Under the pieces are notes generated by a model. That model did no database searches. It was not told the origin of the DNA and worked only from the letters and a program-made list of their open reading frames with translations. DNA of 64,000 nucleotides, from positions 1,488,001 to 1,552,000 of the forward strand of contig NZ_CP114978.1 in NCBI RefSeq assembly GCF_027498035.1. The letters are read 5' to 3'. Positions 45,411 through 55,109 of this stretch are shown here, one piece after another. Every line of letters starts with the position of its first letter. Position 1 is the first letter of the stretch. Origin of the DNA: Pseudoxanthomonas sp. (GTDB lineage: Bacteria > Pseudomonadota > Gammaproteobacteria > Xanthomonadales > Xanthomonadaceae). The translations under genes were made by a program, and so were the position numbers.

Positions 45411-47015
45411 ATGTCCGAAGTCTCCAGCGAATCTGCGCGTCGCCGCACCTTCGCCATCATTTCCCATCCCGACGCCGGCAAGACCACCCTGACCGAAAAG
45501 CTGCTGCTGTTCGGCGGTGCGATCCAGATGGCCGGCTCGGTCAAGGGCCGCAAGGCCGCGCGCCACGCGACCTCGGACTGGATGGCGCTGGAAAAGGAGC
45601 GCGGCATCTCGGTCACCTCCTCGGTGATGCAATTCCCGTACGAAGGCAAGATCGTCAACCTGCTCGACACGCCGGGCCACGCCGACTTCGGCGAGGACAC
45701 CTATCGCGTGCTGACCGCAGTCGACTCGGCGCTGATGGTCATCGACGTGGCCAAGGGCGTGGAGGAGCGCACCATCAAGCTGATGGAGGTCTGCCGCCTG
45801 CGCGACACGCCGATCATGACCTTCATCAACAAGCTCGACCGCGAGGGCAAGGACCCGATCGAGTTGCTGGATGAAGTGGAAACCGTGCTCGGCATCCAGT
45901 GCGCGCCGGTGACCTGGCCGATCGGCATGGGCCAGCGCCTGAAGGGCGTGGTCCACCTGATCACCGGCGAAGTGCACCTGTACGAGCCGGGCCGCAACTT
46001 CACCCGCCAGGATTCGACCATCTTCGCTTCGCTGGACGAGCCTGGCCTGGAAGCCAAGATCGGCAAGGGGATGCTAGCCAGCCTGCGTGACGAACTGGAG
46101 CTGGTGCAGGGCGCAAGCAACCCCTTCGACCTGGAAGCCTACCGCGCCGGCAAGCAGACCCCAGTGTTCTTCGGTTCGGGCGTGAACAACTTCGGGGTGC
46201 AGCCGCTGCTGGATTTCTTCGTCGAACACGCGCCACCGCCGCAGGTCCACGCCACCACCGGCCGCGACGTGCTGCCCTCCGAACCAAAACTGTCGGGCTT
46301 CGTATTCAAGATCCAGGCGAACATGGACCCGCAGCACCGCGACCGCGTGGCGTTCATGCGCGTGTGCTCGGGCAGGTTCAGCGCCGGGATGAAGGCCTTC
46401 CATGTGCGCACCGGCAAGGAACACAAGCTGGCCAACGCGCTGACCTTCATGGCGTCCGACCGCGAGATCGCGGCCGAAGCCTGGCCGGGCGATGTGATCG
46501 GCATTCACAACCACGGCACGATCTCCATCGGCGACACCTTCACCGAAGGTGAATCGCTCAGCTTCACCGGCATTCCGAATTTCGCGCCGGAGCTGTTCCG
46601 CCGTGCGCGGCTGCGCGATCCGCTCAAACTCAAGCAGCTGCAGAAGGGCCTGGCCCAGCTATCCGAGGAAGGCGCTACCCAGTTCTTCCGCCCACTGATG
46701 AGCAACGACCTGATCCTGGGCGCGGTCGGCGTGCTGCAGTTCGAAGTGGTGGCCTACCGCCTGAAGGACGAATACGGCGTGGATGCGAGCTTCGAGCCGG
46801 TGGCCGTGACCACGGCGCGCTGGATCGAATGCAGCAACGCCAGGAAGCTGGAAGAATTCCGCGAGAAGAACGCGACCAACCTGAGCATCGACGCGGCCGG
46901 CGAGCTGGTGTACCTGGCCCCGACCCGGGTGAACCTGCAGCTGGCACAGGAACGCGCGCCAGACGTGATCTTCCGCGCAACCCGCGAACACGCCCACAGC
47001 ACGCTGGCCGACTGA
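45411..47015 (+). CDS. prfC: Peptide chain release factor 3
   Basis: A 534-residue GTPase that recycles release factors 1 and 2 from the ribosome. G1 is ISHPDAGKTTLTEKLLLFGG, G2 RGISVTSSVMQF, G3 LLDTPGHADFGEDTYRVLTA and G4 FINKLDREGKDP. The C-terminal domains carry ELFRRARLRDPLKLKQLQKG and GVLQFEVVAYRLKDEYGVDA. The length is standard. Confidence 0.97.
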   Translation: MSEVSSESARRRTFAIISHPDAGKTTLTEKLLLFGGAIQMAGSVKGRKAARHATSDWMALEKERGISVTSSVMQFPYEGKIVNLLDTPGHADFGEDTYRVLTAVDSALMVIDVAKGVEERTIKLMEVCRLRDTPIMTFINKLDREGKDPIELLDEVETVLGIQCAPVTWPIGMGQRLKGVVHLITGEVHLYEPGRNFTRQDSTIFASLDEPGLEAKIGKGMLASLRDELELVQGASNPFDLEAYRAGKQTPVFFGSGVNNFGVQPLLDFFVEHAPPPQVHATTGRDVLPSEPKLSGFVFKIQANMDPQHRDRVAFMRVCSGRFSAGMKAFHVRTGKEHKLANALTFMASDREIAAEAWPGDVIGIHNHGTISIGDTFTEGESLSFTGIPNFAPELFRRARLRDPLKLKQLQKGLAQLSEEGATQFFRPLMSNDLILGAVGVLQFEVVAYRLKDEYGVDASFEPVAVTTARWIECSNARKLEEFREKNATNLSIDAAGELVYLAPTRVNLQLAQERAPDVIFRATREHAHSTLAD

Positions 47016-47115
47016 CCCGCGACACGCACCCCAAACTGAATATCGCGTAGGTGCGAGGCAGCATTCTGGCCATGCCCACCGCGAAGATGAGAATGGACTG
47101 CGATAAAGTCAGGCC

Positions 47116-47784
47116 ATGGCCCTACAGGCACATCCCGAAACCAACCTGCGCGACGAACTCGCCAGCGCGTTGACCCATGGGCTGGGCGCGGTGGCGGCCC
47201 TGGCCGGCGGCGCGGTGCTGATCACGCTGGCCGCGCTGTATGGCGACGGCTGGCAGCTGGGCACGGCGATCGTCTTCAGCTCCACCCTGCTGCTGCTCTA
47301 CGTGGCGTCCACGCTGTATCACGCCATCCAGCATCCGATGGCCAAGGCCCGGCTGCAGGTCTTCGACCATTGCGCGATCTACCTGCTGATCGCCGGCACC
47401 TATACGCCGATCCTGCTGATCGGGCTGCGCGGTCCGTGGGGCTGGGGCATGTTTGCCGCGGTGTGGGCGATTGCCCTGTTCGGCGTGGTGTTCAAGCTGT
47501 TTTTTACCGGCCGTTTCAGGCTGCTTTCGACCGGGTTGTACCTGGCGATGGGCTGGCTGGTCGTGGTCGCGATCGAACCCCTGTTGAAGTCGGTCGACAA
47601 CTTCACCCTGGGCTGGCTGCTGGCTGGCGGCCTGTTCTACACCCTGGGCACCTACTTCTACCAACGCGATTCGGTGCGCTATTTCCACGCGATCTGGCAT
47701 CTGTTCGTGCTGGCCGGCAGCGTCTGCCACTTCGTCGCGGTGACCGGCCAGGTGCTGGTACCGCGCCTGCATCACGTCGCCTGA
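47116..47784 (+). CDS. Hemolysin III / PAQR family membrane protein
   Basis: A 222-residue seven-helix inner-membrane protein. Family signatures are ELASALTHGLGAVAALAGGA, YVASTLYHAIQHP (SxxYH), FDHCAIYLLIAGTYTPILLI and AIWHLFVLAGSVCHFVAV, which hold the Ser, Asp and His residues that bind zinc in PAQR proteins. The name hemolysin III is historical; a role in membrane lipid homeostasis is more likely. Confidence 0.93.
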   Translation: MALQAHPETNLRDELASALTHGLGAVAALAGGAVLITLAALYGDGWQLGTAIVFSSTLLLLYVASTLYHAIQHPMAKARLQVFDHCAIYLLIAGTYTPILLIGLRGPWGWGMFAAVWAIALFGVVFKLFFTGRFRLLSTGLYLAMGWLVVVAIEPLLKSVDNFTLGWLLAGGLFYTLGTYFYQRDSVRYFHAIWHLFVLAGSVCHFVAVTGQVLVPRLHHVA

Positions 47785-47870
47785 CTGCAAACGCATTGCG
47801 TCAAGGCAAACTGAACGCCAGTTCGCGTTTTCGCAGGGCGTGAACACCCGGGCTGCAGATAGTGGCCCGC

Positions 47871-49841
47871 ATGAATGCCAATCCTGCACCGTCGCGCAGC
47901 CTCGCACGCACCCACCCGATCCTGACTGTACTGGGCATCCTGGCAGTGTTGATCGTGCTGCTGATCATCTTCTGGGACTGGAACTGGTTCAAAGGGCCGG
48001 TCGAACGCGCGGTGCAAGCCAAGACCGGTCGCGCCTTCCATATCGATGGCGACCTGGACGTCGACCTGGGCCGCATCACCACGGTGCGTGTCGATGGCCT
48101 GCGCCTGGCCAACGCCGATTGGGCGATCAAGACCGCGCCGGAGATGGCCAGGGTGCAGCGGCTGGAAATCGATGTCGCGCTCGGTCAGCTGATCTTCCAC
48201 CGCAGCCTGCATCTGCCGGCGATCCGCATCACCCAACCGGTGGTGGAACTGGAAGCGCGCACCGCCCAGCAGGGCGGCGGCAACTGGATCCTGCAAGGCC
48301 AGACGCCGACAGACGCACAGGATGCAGGCATGACGCCGACCTTCGGCACGGTGATCGTCGACGACGCCCGCCTGCATTATCTGGATCGGCCCAACAAGAC
48401 CGACCTGCGCATTGAAGCCAGCAGCGGCAAGCCCGACGCGCAGTACGGGGCGCCCCCCATCGACCTGACCGGCACCGGTCGCTGGGGCGCGAATGCCTTC
48501 ACGCTGGGCGGCCGTATCCAGTCGCCGCTGGACCTGGCTGAAAGCCAGCGCCCGTATCGCATCGACCTCCACGCCGCAGCCGGCGCGACCAAAGCGCGCG
48601 CACGCGGCACGCTGGTCGATCCACTGCATCTTGGCGGCTTCGAGCTGCGCATGGCGCTGTCCGGCCAGGACCTGGCTGACCTGTATCCACTGATTGGCGT
48701 GGCCATTCCGCAGTCACCGCCATACGCCTTCGACGGCACCCTGACCCGGACCGGCAATACCTGGCATTACGACCGCTTCACCGGCAAGGTCGGCGACAGC
48801 GACCTGGGTGGATCGACTGCGGTGACCGTCGGTGGCCAGCGTTTGAAGCTGGAAGCGGACCTGACCTCAAAACGCCTGGATTTCGACGACCTGGCCGGCT
48901 TTATTGGCGCGCCGTCGAAGGGCGGCGCAGGCGAAACCCGCAACGCGGCGCAGACTGCCCAAGCCACAAAACTGGCCGCCAATCCGCGCGTGCTGCCGCA
49001 GGATCCCTACGATCTGTCCAAGCTTCGTTCGATGGATGCCGACGTGCGCTGGAAAGCCAGGCGCATCAATGCACCGAAGCTGCCCATCGACGATATGGAC
49101 GCGCACCTGACCCTGACCGATGGCCTGCTGCAGCTGCAGCCACTGAACTTCGGCGTGGCCGGAGGTAACGTTCGCTCGCAGATCCGCATGGACGCGCGCA
49201 ACCCCACCATCCGCACCCGCGCCGACATCGCGGTACGCCAGCTCAACCTGGGCCAGCTGTTCCCCGACGCCAAGCTCACCGAAGGTGCGGTCGGGCGCAT
49301 CGGTGGTGACATCAGGATCAGCACGTCCGGTAACTCCATCGCCGCCATGGCTGGCAATGCCAACGGCGACATCGGTGTCGGCATGGGCAAGGGCCACATC
49401 CCGCAACTGCTGGTCGAGCTGGCGGGCCTGGATGTCATGCAGTCGCTGGGCTATCTGTTCGACCGCGACAAACAGGTGCCGATCCGCTGCGCCTTCGCCG
49501 ATTTCGAGGTGAAGGATGGACTGATGCAGGCCCGCAGCATGGCCTTCGACACCACCGATACCATCGTGCTGGGCAGCGGCGACATCAATCTGAAGAACGA
49601 AGCGCTGAACCTGGAGCTCAAACCACGACCGAAGGACCGCAGCCTCCTGAGCTTCCGCACGCCACTGGAGATCGGCGGCACGTTCAAGGATCCCTCGTTC
49701 CACCCGAACCTGGCCAAACTGGGCCTGCGCGGCGCGATTGCGGTGGTGTTGGCCACCATCGCCCCGCCCGCCGCACTGCTGGCAACCATTGAGCCAGGCG
49801 GTGGCAAGGACAGCGACTGCGGCGGCAAGTACGCCAAGTAG
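47871..49841 (+). CDS. AsmA family protein
   Basis: A 656-residue protein anchored by one N-terminal helix (ILTVLGILAVLIVLLIIFWD). The AsmA domain begins with GPVERAVQAKTGRAFHIDGD, and the C-terminal AsmA_2 part has VKDGLMQARSMAFDTTDTIV and NLKNEALNLELKPRPKDRSL. AsmA-like proteins are large periplasmic beta-groove proteins linked to phospholipid transport to the outer membrane. A GTG at 47862 could also be the start. The protein ends CGGKYAK. Confidence 0.9.
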   Translation: MNANPAPSRSLARTHPILTVLGILAVLIVLLIIFWDWNWFKGPVERAVQAKTGRAFHIDGDLDVDLGRITTVRVDGLRLANADWAIKTAPEMARVQRLEIDVALGQLIFHRSLHLPAIRITQPVVELEARTAQQGGGNWILQGQTPTDAQDAGMTPTFGTVIVDDARLHYLDRPNKTDLRIEASSGKPDAQYGAPPIDLTGTGRWGANAFTLGGRIQSPLDLAESQRPYRIDLHAAAGATKARARGTLVDPLHLGGFELRMALSGQDLADLYPLIGVAIPQSPPYAFDGTLTRTGNTWHYDRFTGKVGDSDLGGSTAVTVGGQRLKLEADLTSKRLDFDDLAGFIGAPSKGGAGETRNAAQTAQATKLAANPRVLPQDPYDLSKLRSMDADVRWKARRINAPKLPIDDMDAHLTLTDGLLQLQPLNFGVAGGNVRSQIRMDARNPTIRTRADIAVRQLNLGQLFPDAKLTEGAVGRIGGDIRISTSGNSIAAMAGNANGDIGVGMGKGHIPQLLVELAGLDVMQSLGYLFDRDKQVPIRCAFADFEVKDGLMQARSMAFDTTDTIVLGSGDINLKNEALNLELKPRPKDRSLLSFRTPLEIGGTFKDPSFHPNLAKLGLRGAIAVVLATIAPPAALLATIEPGGGKDSDCGGKYAK

Positions 49842-49850
49842 AGGGCGCTG

Positions 49851-50279
49851 CTAGGAAGCGATGTAGCGCTGCAGCGCGTCCAGGTCCGCCTGCTGTTCCT
49901 CGATCACCGCTTTGACCAGGTCGCCAATCGAGATCACACCGATCACCCGCCCTTCCTCCACCACGGGTAGATGACGGAACCGGCGCCGGGTCATGACCTC
50001 CATGCAGTGCGCGACGGTCTGCTGCGGCTCGACCGTCACTACCTGCGAGGTCATGATCTGGTCGGCCCGGGTGTTGTGCGAGGACCGCTCCAGCAGCACG
50101 ACCTTCCGCGCGTAATCGCGCTCGGACAGGATCCCCACCAGGACTTCGCCGCGCATCACCAGCACCGCGCCGACGCTGTGCCGGTCCATCTTGCGGACCG
50201 CATCGAACACCGGTTGATCCGGTTCCACTGCGATGACTTCAGCGGGCTTGCCTTCCAGCAACTGCTTCACTGTGCGCAT
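49851..50279 (-). CDS. CBS-domain pair protein
   Basis: A 142-residue cytosolic protein made of two CBS domains: VIAVEPDQPVFDAVRKMDRH with AVLVMRGEVLVGILSERDYA, and VVTVEPQQTVAHCMEVMTRR with HLPVVEEGRVIGVISIGDLV. Such stand-alone pairs bind adenine nucleotides and regulate partners; none can be named. The start lies 41 nt inside the preceding glycosyltransferase gene, with GGAG in that overlap. Confidence 0.92.
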   Translation of the reverse strand: MRTVKQLLEGKPAEVIAVEPDQPVFDAVRKMDRHSVGAVLVMRGEVLVGILSERDYARKVVLLERSSHNTRADQIMTSQVVTVEPQQTVAHCMEVMTRRRFRHLPVVEEGRVIGVISIGDLVKAVIEEQQADLDALQRYIAS

Positions 50280-51261
50280 GGGACGCTCCGGCAGTATCGG
50301 TTGTCCCGGAGGATACGCCTTCCCGCGCCGGCATCCACTGCTGGACCAGGTACAGCGGCCGCTGTTTGGCCTCCTCGTACAGCCGGCCCAGGTATTCGCC
50401 GATCAATCCGAGCGCAACCAATTGCGTGCCCCCCAGGAACAGCACCACCGTCATCATGCTGGGCCAGCCGGCGACCGGATCGCCATGGACCAGTGCACGC
50501 ACGATGATCACGACCCCGTAAACGAACGCCAGCGCCGCCACCAGCAGGCCGAGGTAGGTGGCCGCGCGCAGCGGCGCCGTCGAAAAACTGGTGATGCCCT
50601 CCAGCGCGAAATTCCACAATTTCCACGCACCGAAATTGCTGCGCCCGGCAATCCGTGATTCGCGATGGTAGGGAATGGACAGCTGGTCGTAGCCCACCCA
50701 GCCGAACAGCCCTTTCATGAAGCGATGGCGCTCGCGCAGCTGCCTCAACGCCAGCAGCGCGCGTGGCGAGAGCAGGCGAAAATCCCCGGTGTCGGCCGGG
50801 ATCGGTGTCTTGGACAAGCGCCCGATCACCCGATAGAAGCCGTGCGCGGTGGCGCGCTTGAGCCAGCCCTCGCCTTCACGCAGGACGCGGGTGCCATAGA
50901 CGTTGTCGTGACCGGCACGCCAGGCCGAGACGAATTGCGGAATCAACTCCGGCGGATCCTGGCCATCGGCGTCCAGGATCAGCACTGCGCTGTCTTCGGC
51001 CACCAGGTCCAGGCCTGCGGTCAGCGCGGCTTCCTTGCCGAAGTTGCGCGACAGCCGCAGCAGCTCGACCCCCGCATCGGACGCGGCCAGGCGCTGCATC
51101 ACTTCCCAGGTCTGGTCCGTGCTGCCATCGTCGATGTAGAGCACGCGGCTGGCCACCGAATCCAGGCGGTCGAGCACGCTGCGGATGCGGGGATGCAGGC
51201 GTGGCAATGCATCCTCTTCATTGCGCGCGGCAATCACCACGGTCAGGCGCTCTTCGGCCAT
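50239..51261 (-). CDS. Family 2 glycosyltransferase, DPM1/GtrB-like
   Basis: A 340-residue membrane protein. The GT-A domain shows TVVIAARNEEDALPRLHPRI, YIDDGSTDQTWEVM, LRLSRNFGKEAALTAGLDLV and LDADGQDPPELI, then ADTGDFRLLSPRALLALRQL. Two C-terminal helices (ATYLGLLVAALAFVYGVVII; SMMTVVLFLGGTQLVALGLI) end with GEYLGRLYEEAKQRPLYLVQ. Such enzymes move a sugar onto undecaprenyl phosphate. It starts 3 nt after the mtgA stop. Confidence 0.92.
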   Translation of the reverse strand: MAEERLTVVIAARNEEDALPRLHPRIRSVLDRLDSVASRVLYIDDGSTDQTWEVMQRLAASDAGVELLRLSRNFGKEAALTAGLDLVAEDSAVLILDADGQDPPELIPQFVSAWRAGHDNVYGTRVLREGEGWLKRATAHGFYRVIGRLSKTPIPADTGDFRLLSPRALLALRQLRERHRFMKGLFGWVGYDQLSIPYHRESRIAGRSNFGAWKLWNFALEGITSFSTAPLRAATYLGLLVAALAFVYGVVIIVRALVHGDPVAGWPSMMTVVLFLGGTQLVALGLIGEYLGRLYEEAKQRPLYLVQQWMPAREGVSSGTTDTAGASHAHSEAVAGRQAR

Positions 51262-51264
51262 CGA

Positions 51265-51978
51265 TTACTCCAGGGTCTGCAGGTAGCCGGCGCCACCGAT
51301 CTGGCGCACCTGGCGCTGGATCCAGCTGGCGCGTCGGGCGACGTAAGGCCCGGGGCGAGCGGCACTATAGCTGCGTGGCGCCGGCAGCACCGCGGCCAGG
51401 CGCGCGGCCTGGTCAGCGCTCAGGTGCGCGGCATCGACGCCCCAGAACGTCCGCGACGCCGCCTGCGCCCCGTACACGCCATCACCAAATTCGGCGATGT
51501 TGGCGTAGACCTCCAGGATCCGCTGTTTGGGCCAGAACAGCTCGATCAGCACCGTGTACCAGGCCTCGATGCCCTTGCGCACATAGCTGCGCCCGGACCA
51601 CAGGAACAGGTTCTTGGCCACCTGCTGGCTGATGGTGCTGGCGCCACGCACACGTCCGCCACGCGCGTTGTGGGCACGCGCCTTCTCGATGGCCTGCAGG
51701 TCGAAGCCCGAGTGCGTGGCAAAGCGCTGGTCCTCGGCGGCCACGATCGACAGCGGCAGCGCCGGTGCGATCTGGTCGAAGTCGCGCCACTGATAGGTGG
51801 GATGGAAGCCCCACTGCCCTGCGCCCCAGGCCTCGAACTGGCGCGCCACCATGAAGGCCGACAGCGGCGGGTCGACAAAGCGCAGCGCCACCACCTGCAG
51901 TGCCGTCCCGGCCGCGACCAACAATGGCAGCGCCAACAACCAGCGCAGCCAGCGACGACGGGGCGAAAGGACGGGCAT
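51265..51978 (-). CDS. mtgA: Monofunctional peptidoglycan glycosyltransferase
   Basis: A 237-residue enzyme that polymerises lipid II into glycan strands. It has one N-terminal transmembrane helix (WLLALPLLVAAGTALQVV) and the GT51 motifs IVAAEDQRFATHSGFDLQAI, RGASTISQQVAKNLFLW, RKGIEAWYTVLIELFWPKQR and ILEVYANIAEFGDGVYGAQA. No transpeptidase domain is present. It is first in an operon with a glycosyltransferase and a CBS protein. Confidence 0.95.
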   Translation of the reverse strand: MPVLSPRRRWLRWLLALPLLVAAGTALQVVALRFVDPPLSAFMVARQFEAWGAGQWGFHPTYQWRDFDQIAPALPLSIVAAEDQRFATHSGFDLQAIEKARAHNARGGRVRGASTISQQVAKNLFLWSGRSYVRKGIEAWYTVLIELFWPKQRILEVYANIAEFGDGVYGAQAASRTFWGVDAAHLSADQAARLAAVLPAPRSYSAARPGPYVARRASWIQRQVRQIGGAGYLQTLE

Positions 51979-52148
51979 GGCGTCGATGACGGAAATCCTT
52001 GGCAGGCCGTGCGATTGGCGGCAAATGTTACCCGTTCACCGGCACCCGCCCGCGGCCACCACGGCACCCCGCGCTTGGAAACCCACGCGCGCGCCCACAC
52101 ATCAGGCGCCTCGATGGGCCTGCGTGGCCCGCATTTTGGACATCTCCC

Positions 52149-53048
52149 GTGAACCCGACTCCGCCCTTCGCCGATCTGCGCACCCGATTCCTGCTGCCGG
52201 AGGCCGGCGTGCGCGGCGTCAGCGTGCACCTGCGCAAGGCCTGGGCCGACCTGTGCGAGCCGAGCGATTACCCGCCCAACGCGCGCGAGCTGCTGGGCCA
52301 GGCCGTGGCCGCATCGGCGCTGTTCACCGGCCATGTGAAGATCGACGGGCGCCTGTCGGTGCAGCTTCGCAGTAGCGTCGGCCTGCGCACGCTGTTTGCC
52401 GAATGCACCGCTGCCGGCACCGTCCGCGGCATCGTCCAGCTGTTGGAGGGCGAAGACGCCCCGCGCGACCTGTCCGCACTCGGGGGTGACGCCCTGCTGG
52501 CCATCACCATCGAGAATCCCGGCCTGGACCCGCGCGAGCCCCAGCGTTACCAGAGCCTGGTCGAACTGAGCGCCTCGACGCTGGACGCGGCCTTCCAGGA
52601 TTACTTCCTGCAGTCCGAGCAGCTGCCGACCCGCCTGCTGCTGGCCGCCGATGGCGATCAGATCGCCGGGATCATGCTGCAGAAGTTGCCCGGTGACGAA
52701 GGCGATTCCGACGGTTGGCAGCGTGCCGGCATGCTGTTCGACACCCTGGGGCGCGACGAGCTGCTGAACACGCCGCAGGACGAGCTGCTGCACCGCCTGT
52801 TCCACCAGGAAGACGTGTCCCTCCTCGACACCCAGCCCCTGCGATTTGGCTGCTCATGCTCGCGCGAACGCGTGGAAAGCATGTTGGCCTCCCTGGGTCG
52901 CGAAGAAGCCATGGCCGCCGCTGACAGTGGCCAGGCCGAGATCCGCTGCGAGTTCTGCGGCCGCAGCTACCACTTCAGTCCGGAAGAGATCTCCAGGTTG
53001 TTCGATGGCGCGCCGTTGATGGCCAGTGGATCGGAACGACTTCAGTGA
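52149..53048 (+). CDS. hslO: Hsp33 redox-regulated chaperone
   Basis: A 299-residue cytosolic holdase activated by oxidation. The C-terminal zinc switch has FGCSCSRERVESMLASLG (CxC) and IRCEFCGRSYHFSPEEI (CxxC), the four redox cysteines. The N-terminal domain has LLGQAVAASALFTGHVKIDG and LSVQLRSSVGLRTLFAECTA. The GTG start at 52149 gives the usual length; the frame is open to 51999 but the extra sequence has no homology. Confidence 0.94.
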   Translation: MNPTPPFADLRTRFLLPEAGVRGVSVHLRKAWADLCEPSDYPPNARELLGQAVAASALFTGHVKIDGRLSVQLRSSVGLRTLFAECTAAGTVRGIVQLLEGEDAPRDLSALGGDALLAITIENPGLDPREPQRYQSLVELSASTLDAAFQDYFLQSEQLPTRLLLAADGDQIAGIMLQKLPGDEGDSDGWQRAGMLFDTLGRDELLNTPQDELLHRLFHQEDVSLLDTQPLRFGCSCSRERVESMLASLGREEAMAAADSGQAEIRCEFCGRSYHFSPEEISRLFDGAPLMASGSERLQ

Positions 53049-53086
53049 TTTGCTGACGAGCGGCACGGTTTCCCCAGCCCTGCAAC

Positions 53087-53115
53087 TTGTTAAATAAACA
53101 TAAATCCAGTATCTT
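53087..53115 (+). promoter_or_regulatory. Sigma-70-like promoter upstream of the 53173 gene
   Basis: TTGTTA (53087-53092) and TATCTT (53110-53115) are separated by exactly 17 nt in an AT-rich patch that stands out from the GC-rich surroundings. Four of six bases match the consensus in each box. Confidence 0.55.
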
Positions 53116-53172
53116 TCGGGTTCCATCACGCGACCGGAACTTTCTCCCGTCTGCGTCAGTCAGAACCGAACC

Positions 53173-54039
53173 ATGCGCCTGCGTCCCCGCCGATCGCTGA
53201 TGACCCTGCTGCTCGCTGTTTCCATAGCGAGCACGGGCGCGTTCGCGCAGTCCAGGAGCACCCTGGGCACGACCATGTTGCCGGTATGGAACAGCAACGG
53301 GCAGGTGGAAGGCGCACTCATCCTGGAACCGACCAGCCAAGCCGCCACCGGCGCCCGCTGGCGGATAGGCCGCAACACGCTGAGTGCGGCCTTCGGACTG
53401 GATTCCGGCGAGTCGCTCGGCCTGCTCTGCAACAACCGCAGCGGGATCGGCAACAGCATCACCAGCCTGATCACCGCATGCAATGTCGCAATGCTGGACG
53501 ACGACACCTCGCCCGGCAGCAGCCAGCGCTTCGACGCCGAAGCCACCCTCAGCCGTCCAGGCGGCAAGGTCGGCCTGAGCCTCGGCAGCGGCCATGACCT
53601 CCTGCCCGCCTGGATGCTCCCTGGCAGCGCTGGCCCTTCGGCCGGACGATTCGAGCAGAACGATCTGGCCGTGTTCGGCCAGAAGAACATCGGCCGCGAA
53701 GGCTTCGTCACCATTGGTGGCACGGTCGCGCACGCGCGCCTGGTGCCAGCTTCCGAGCTGACCAACATTCCTGACCAGTGGAACAGCCGCAGCCTCAGCG
53801 TTGGTGGCGGCTACGGCTCTTTCAGCGGCAGCATCGTCGGCCGCGTGGTCGATGCCCCGGGCCAGCCCGGCAAGTGGGAAGGCCTGGGCGTCGGCCTGAC
53901 CTGGCACACCCCCTGGAGCGGCCAGCTCACGGTGGGCGCCGAAAACATCGTCACCAGCGGCAAGAATCCCTTCTCGCCCAACGCACCGATGACGGACGAC
54001 GGCACCGTGCCGTATGTCCGGTACGAACAGGACCTTTAA
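53173..54039 (+). CDS. Exported protein of unknown function
   Basis: A 288-residue protein I cannot assign to a named family. It has a signal peptide (LMTLLLAVSIASTGAFAQS). The mature part is rich in Gly, Ser and alternating hydrophobics (RWRIGRNTLSAAFGLDSGES; LSVGGGYGSFSGSIVGRVVD; GVGLTWHTPWSGQLTVGAEN), suggesting a beta barrel or beta sandwich at the outer membrane. Two Cys (LLCNN, ITACN) are spaced about 20 residues apart. Its own promoter candidate lies upstream. Confidence 0.75.
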   Translation: MRLRPRRSLMTLLLAVSIASTGAFAQSRSTLGTTMLPVWNSNGQVEGALILEPTSQAATGARWRIGRNTLSAAFGLDSGESLGLLCNNRSGIGNSITSLITACNVAMLDDDTSPGSSQRFDAEATLSRPGGKVGLSLGSGHDLLPAWMLPGSAGPSAGRFEQNDLAVFGQKNIGREGFVTIGGTVAHARLVPASELTNIPDQWNSRSLSVGGGYGSFSGSIVGRVVDAPGQPGKWEGLGVGLTWHTPWSGQLTVGAENIVTSGKNPFSPNAPMTDDGTVPYVRYEQDL

Positions 54040-54204
54040 CGCCCCCGCGCGCACTTGCTGGCGCCCGATGGTGCTTGGCCCACTTCGATCACCAATCCAT
54101 GGCCTCGCGCGGATAGCGCGCCACTCAACCCTCTGCCTATGCAAGAAAGGCACCGGCGGATGACCGCGCGGCGCCCTTCTTCGTTTCAGTACGTTGTGTG
54201 CGGC

Positions 54205-55098
54205 TTATTCCAGGCGCAGTTCCGCGTCACCCGAGAAGGTTTCGAGCTTGATCTCGCCTTCGCCGTTGCCATAGCGGGTATCCAGCGAACGGCCAGGGCC
54301 GTGCTCCGGGCGCTCGATCGTGGCATTGGGCGCCTTGAGGTCCCCGCTGAAGGTTTCGGCTGTCACGTGCGCCGATAGGTCACGCGGCAAGGTCAGCACC
54401 ACGCCACCACTGACACTGGACAACGAGACCTTGCCGTTGCGGGCCAGCCCAGTCGCCACGCGCGTGCGGCCGCTGACGCTATTGGTCGACAGCTCGCGCA
54501 GGCGCTCGTCCTTGACCGCGACGTTGATGTCGCCGGACACGGTCTCCACCTCGACTTCCCCATTGAGACGGCCACGCAGGATGACGCTGCCGCTGACGGT
54601 CTGGATGTCGACTTCGCCGCTGTTGGCCGTGGCAGTCACGTCACCACTGACGCTGTTGATCGACAGCTCGCGCGGCGCAGCGGCCACGACCACCGAACCA
54701 CTGACGCTTTCGATGGAGAGTTCGTCTGGCGCCACGCCGGAGACATCCACGTCGGCCGACACTGCATGCAGATCCAGCGATGCGCGGACCGGCACCATCA
54801 ACTGCAGGTCGGTCGGACCGGAAGACTTGCCGCCCCAGCCGCCGCCCTTCGGGTAGCGCACCTTGATCTGCAGGTCGTCGCCATCGCCTTCGACCTCCAG
54901 CTTCTCCACGCCATCACCCAGCGTGCCGCGGATCTGCACCTCCGACCGGTCCCAGGCACGCACCTGGATGCGGCCCTTGATGTTCTCCACTTCCACCTTG
55001 CCACGCGGGTCGAGCGGACGGGTCTGGTCGATGGGCGTGGCCGCCTGGGCCGACAGGGCCATCAGCAGCAACGGAACGGCGGCAAGGATCGTGCGCAT
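54205..55098 (-). CDS. DUF4097 exported beta-repeat protein
   Basis: A 297-residue periplasmic protein with a signal peptide (ILAAVPLLLMALSAQA). After an N-terminal segment (KVEVENIKGRIQVRAWDRSE) it carries about eight repeats of roughly 20 residues centred on VSG/FSG: IESVSGSVVV, INSVSGDVTA, IQTVSGSVIL, VETVSGDINV, TNSVSGRTRV, LSSVSGGVVL, AETFSGDLKA, LETFSGDAEL. This predicts a right-handed beta-helix. The function is unknown. It is third in the sigma/anti-sigma unit, 11 nt after the anti-sigma gene. Confidence 0.88.
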   Translation of the reverse strand: MRTILAAVPLLLMALSAQAATPIDQTRPLDPRGKVEVENIKGRIQVRAWDRSEVQIRGTLGDGVEKLEVEGDGDDLQIKVRYPKGGGWGGKSSGPTDLQLMVPVRASLDLHAVSADVDVSGVAPDELSIESVSGSVVVAAAPRELSINSVSGDVTATANSGEVDIQTVSGSVILRGRLNGEVEVETVSGDINVAVKDERLRELSTNSVSGRTRVATGLARNGKVSLSSVSGGVVLTLPRDLSAHVTAETFSGDLKAPNATIERPEHGPGRSLDTRYGNGEGEIKLETFSGDAELRLE

Positions 55099-55109
55099 GA
55101 TGGGTTCTC

